In this document: positions 5,621-5,942 of the stretch, one piece after another
Layout of the letters: each line of letters begins with the position of its first letter
Position numbering within the stretch: position 1 is the first letter of the stretch
Notes under the pieces: generated by a model
The model's input: the letters and a program-made list of their open reading frames with translations, nothing else
Database searches by the model: none
What the model was told of the DNA's origin: nothing
Origin: an uncultured Porphyromonas sp.
GTDB lineage: Bacteria > Bacteroidota > Bacteroidia > Bacteroidales > Porphyromonadaceae
Direction of reading: 5' to 3'
NCBI GenBank assembly: GCA_927910985.1
Contig: CAKMOP010000262.1
Coordinates: forward strand, 1 to 5,942
Length of the DNA stretch: 5,942 bases
Made by a program: the position numbers and the translations under genes

Positions 5621-5942
5621 CTAACGCTTGAATAGAGAAATGAGGGCCACCGTAGAGACAATGGTCGATATTGCAGTCGTCAAATAACTCACAGAGGAGA
5701 GAACCTTCTGCTCCGTATCACGAGTACGATAGCGGTATTCTGCATAGATAATGTCATTCTGCTGGAGGTAGAAGGCGGGAGAATCAAAGATATTCTTCGA
5801 GAGCATATCCAATCGGTAGTAGACATATTCATTACCTACACGGCGTATGACACTCAGTTTGCTGAAGTCAGCCTGCTCGGCGAGACCTCCGACTTGGGAA
5901 ATCAGCTCCAAGATATTCGTCTGGGCATTATCCAAGTGGAAA
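5621..5942 (-). CDS. wza: Wza-type outer-membrane polysaccharide export protein, C-terminal part (cut by window edge)
   Basis: The last 106 residues of a polysaccharide export (OPX) protein, open through the right edge and ending at TAG 5621-5623. The visible part includes the end of an SLBB-type domain (NILELISQVGGLAEQADFSKLSVIRR) followed by the FYLQQNDIIYAEYRYR strand region, where family members read roughly Y-x-L-x-x-x-D-x-I-Y-V. It finishes with a C-terminal hydrophobic/amphipathic helix (SYLTTAISTIVSTVALISLF, then KR), which matches the helix that crosses the outer membrane in E. coli Wza. The 5' end is outside the window; the TTG at 5935 is internal. It is 12 nt upstream of wzc, the usual partner, with which Wza forms a trans-envelope export channel for capsule or exopolysaccharide. 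Confidence 0.9.
   Translation of the reverse strand, partial: FHLDNAQTNILELISQVGGLAEQADFSKLSVIRRVGNEYVYYRLDMLSKNIFDSPAFYLQQNDIIYAEYRYRTRDTEQKVLSSVSYLTTAISTIVSTVALISLFKR

Overview
The window looks like a piece of a Bacteroidota chromosome, most likely Porphyromonas or a close relative. This is inferred from roughly 50% GC, the absence of clear Shine-Dalgarno sequences before the starts, the Wza/BY-kinase pair with a Tyr-rich tail, and a pairing of an HprK-like kinase with a soluble S24/S26 peptidase that I associate with this phylum. No database search was possible.

Layout. Bases 1-391 (+) hold the 3' end of dnaA (end of domain III and all of the DNA-binding domain IV), with an apparent one-base frameshift at a G6 run. 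A strong 24-bp hairpin (405-456) follows and separates dnaA from everything else, which is on the minus strand and converges on it. Read in minus-strand order from the right edge, these are: the C-terminus of a Wza-type polysaccharide export protein (5942-5621); a Wzc-type polysaccharide co-polymerase/tyrosine kinase (5608-3225) split by a second apparent one-base frameshift at 4457-4460; a 355-bp intergenic region; a GT2 glycosyltransferase (2869-1895); an HprK-like P-loop kinase (1876-998); and a small S24/S26-type Ser peptidase (979-494). The last three genes are separated by exactly 18 nt each and look like one operon ending at the hairpin.

How they fit. Wza and Wzc form the export and length-control machinery for capsule or exopolysaccharide, and the GT2 enzyme would build such a polymer. 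The HprK-like kinase and soluble peptidase are not standard capsule genes; their substrate is unknown. 

Most notable: between wzc and the glycosyltransferase there are five copies of a 14-bp palindromic motif (best copy GACCTATATAGGTC), centred exactly 22 bp apart (3002-3103) with unrelated 8-nt spacers. This looks like a phased operator array upstream of the glycosyltransferase-kinase-peptidase operon. The two frameshifts are both restored by adding one base to a G/C run. Sequencing or assembly error is the simplest explanation, although both sites also fit a -1 slippery heptamer pattern.
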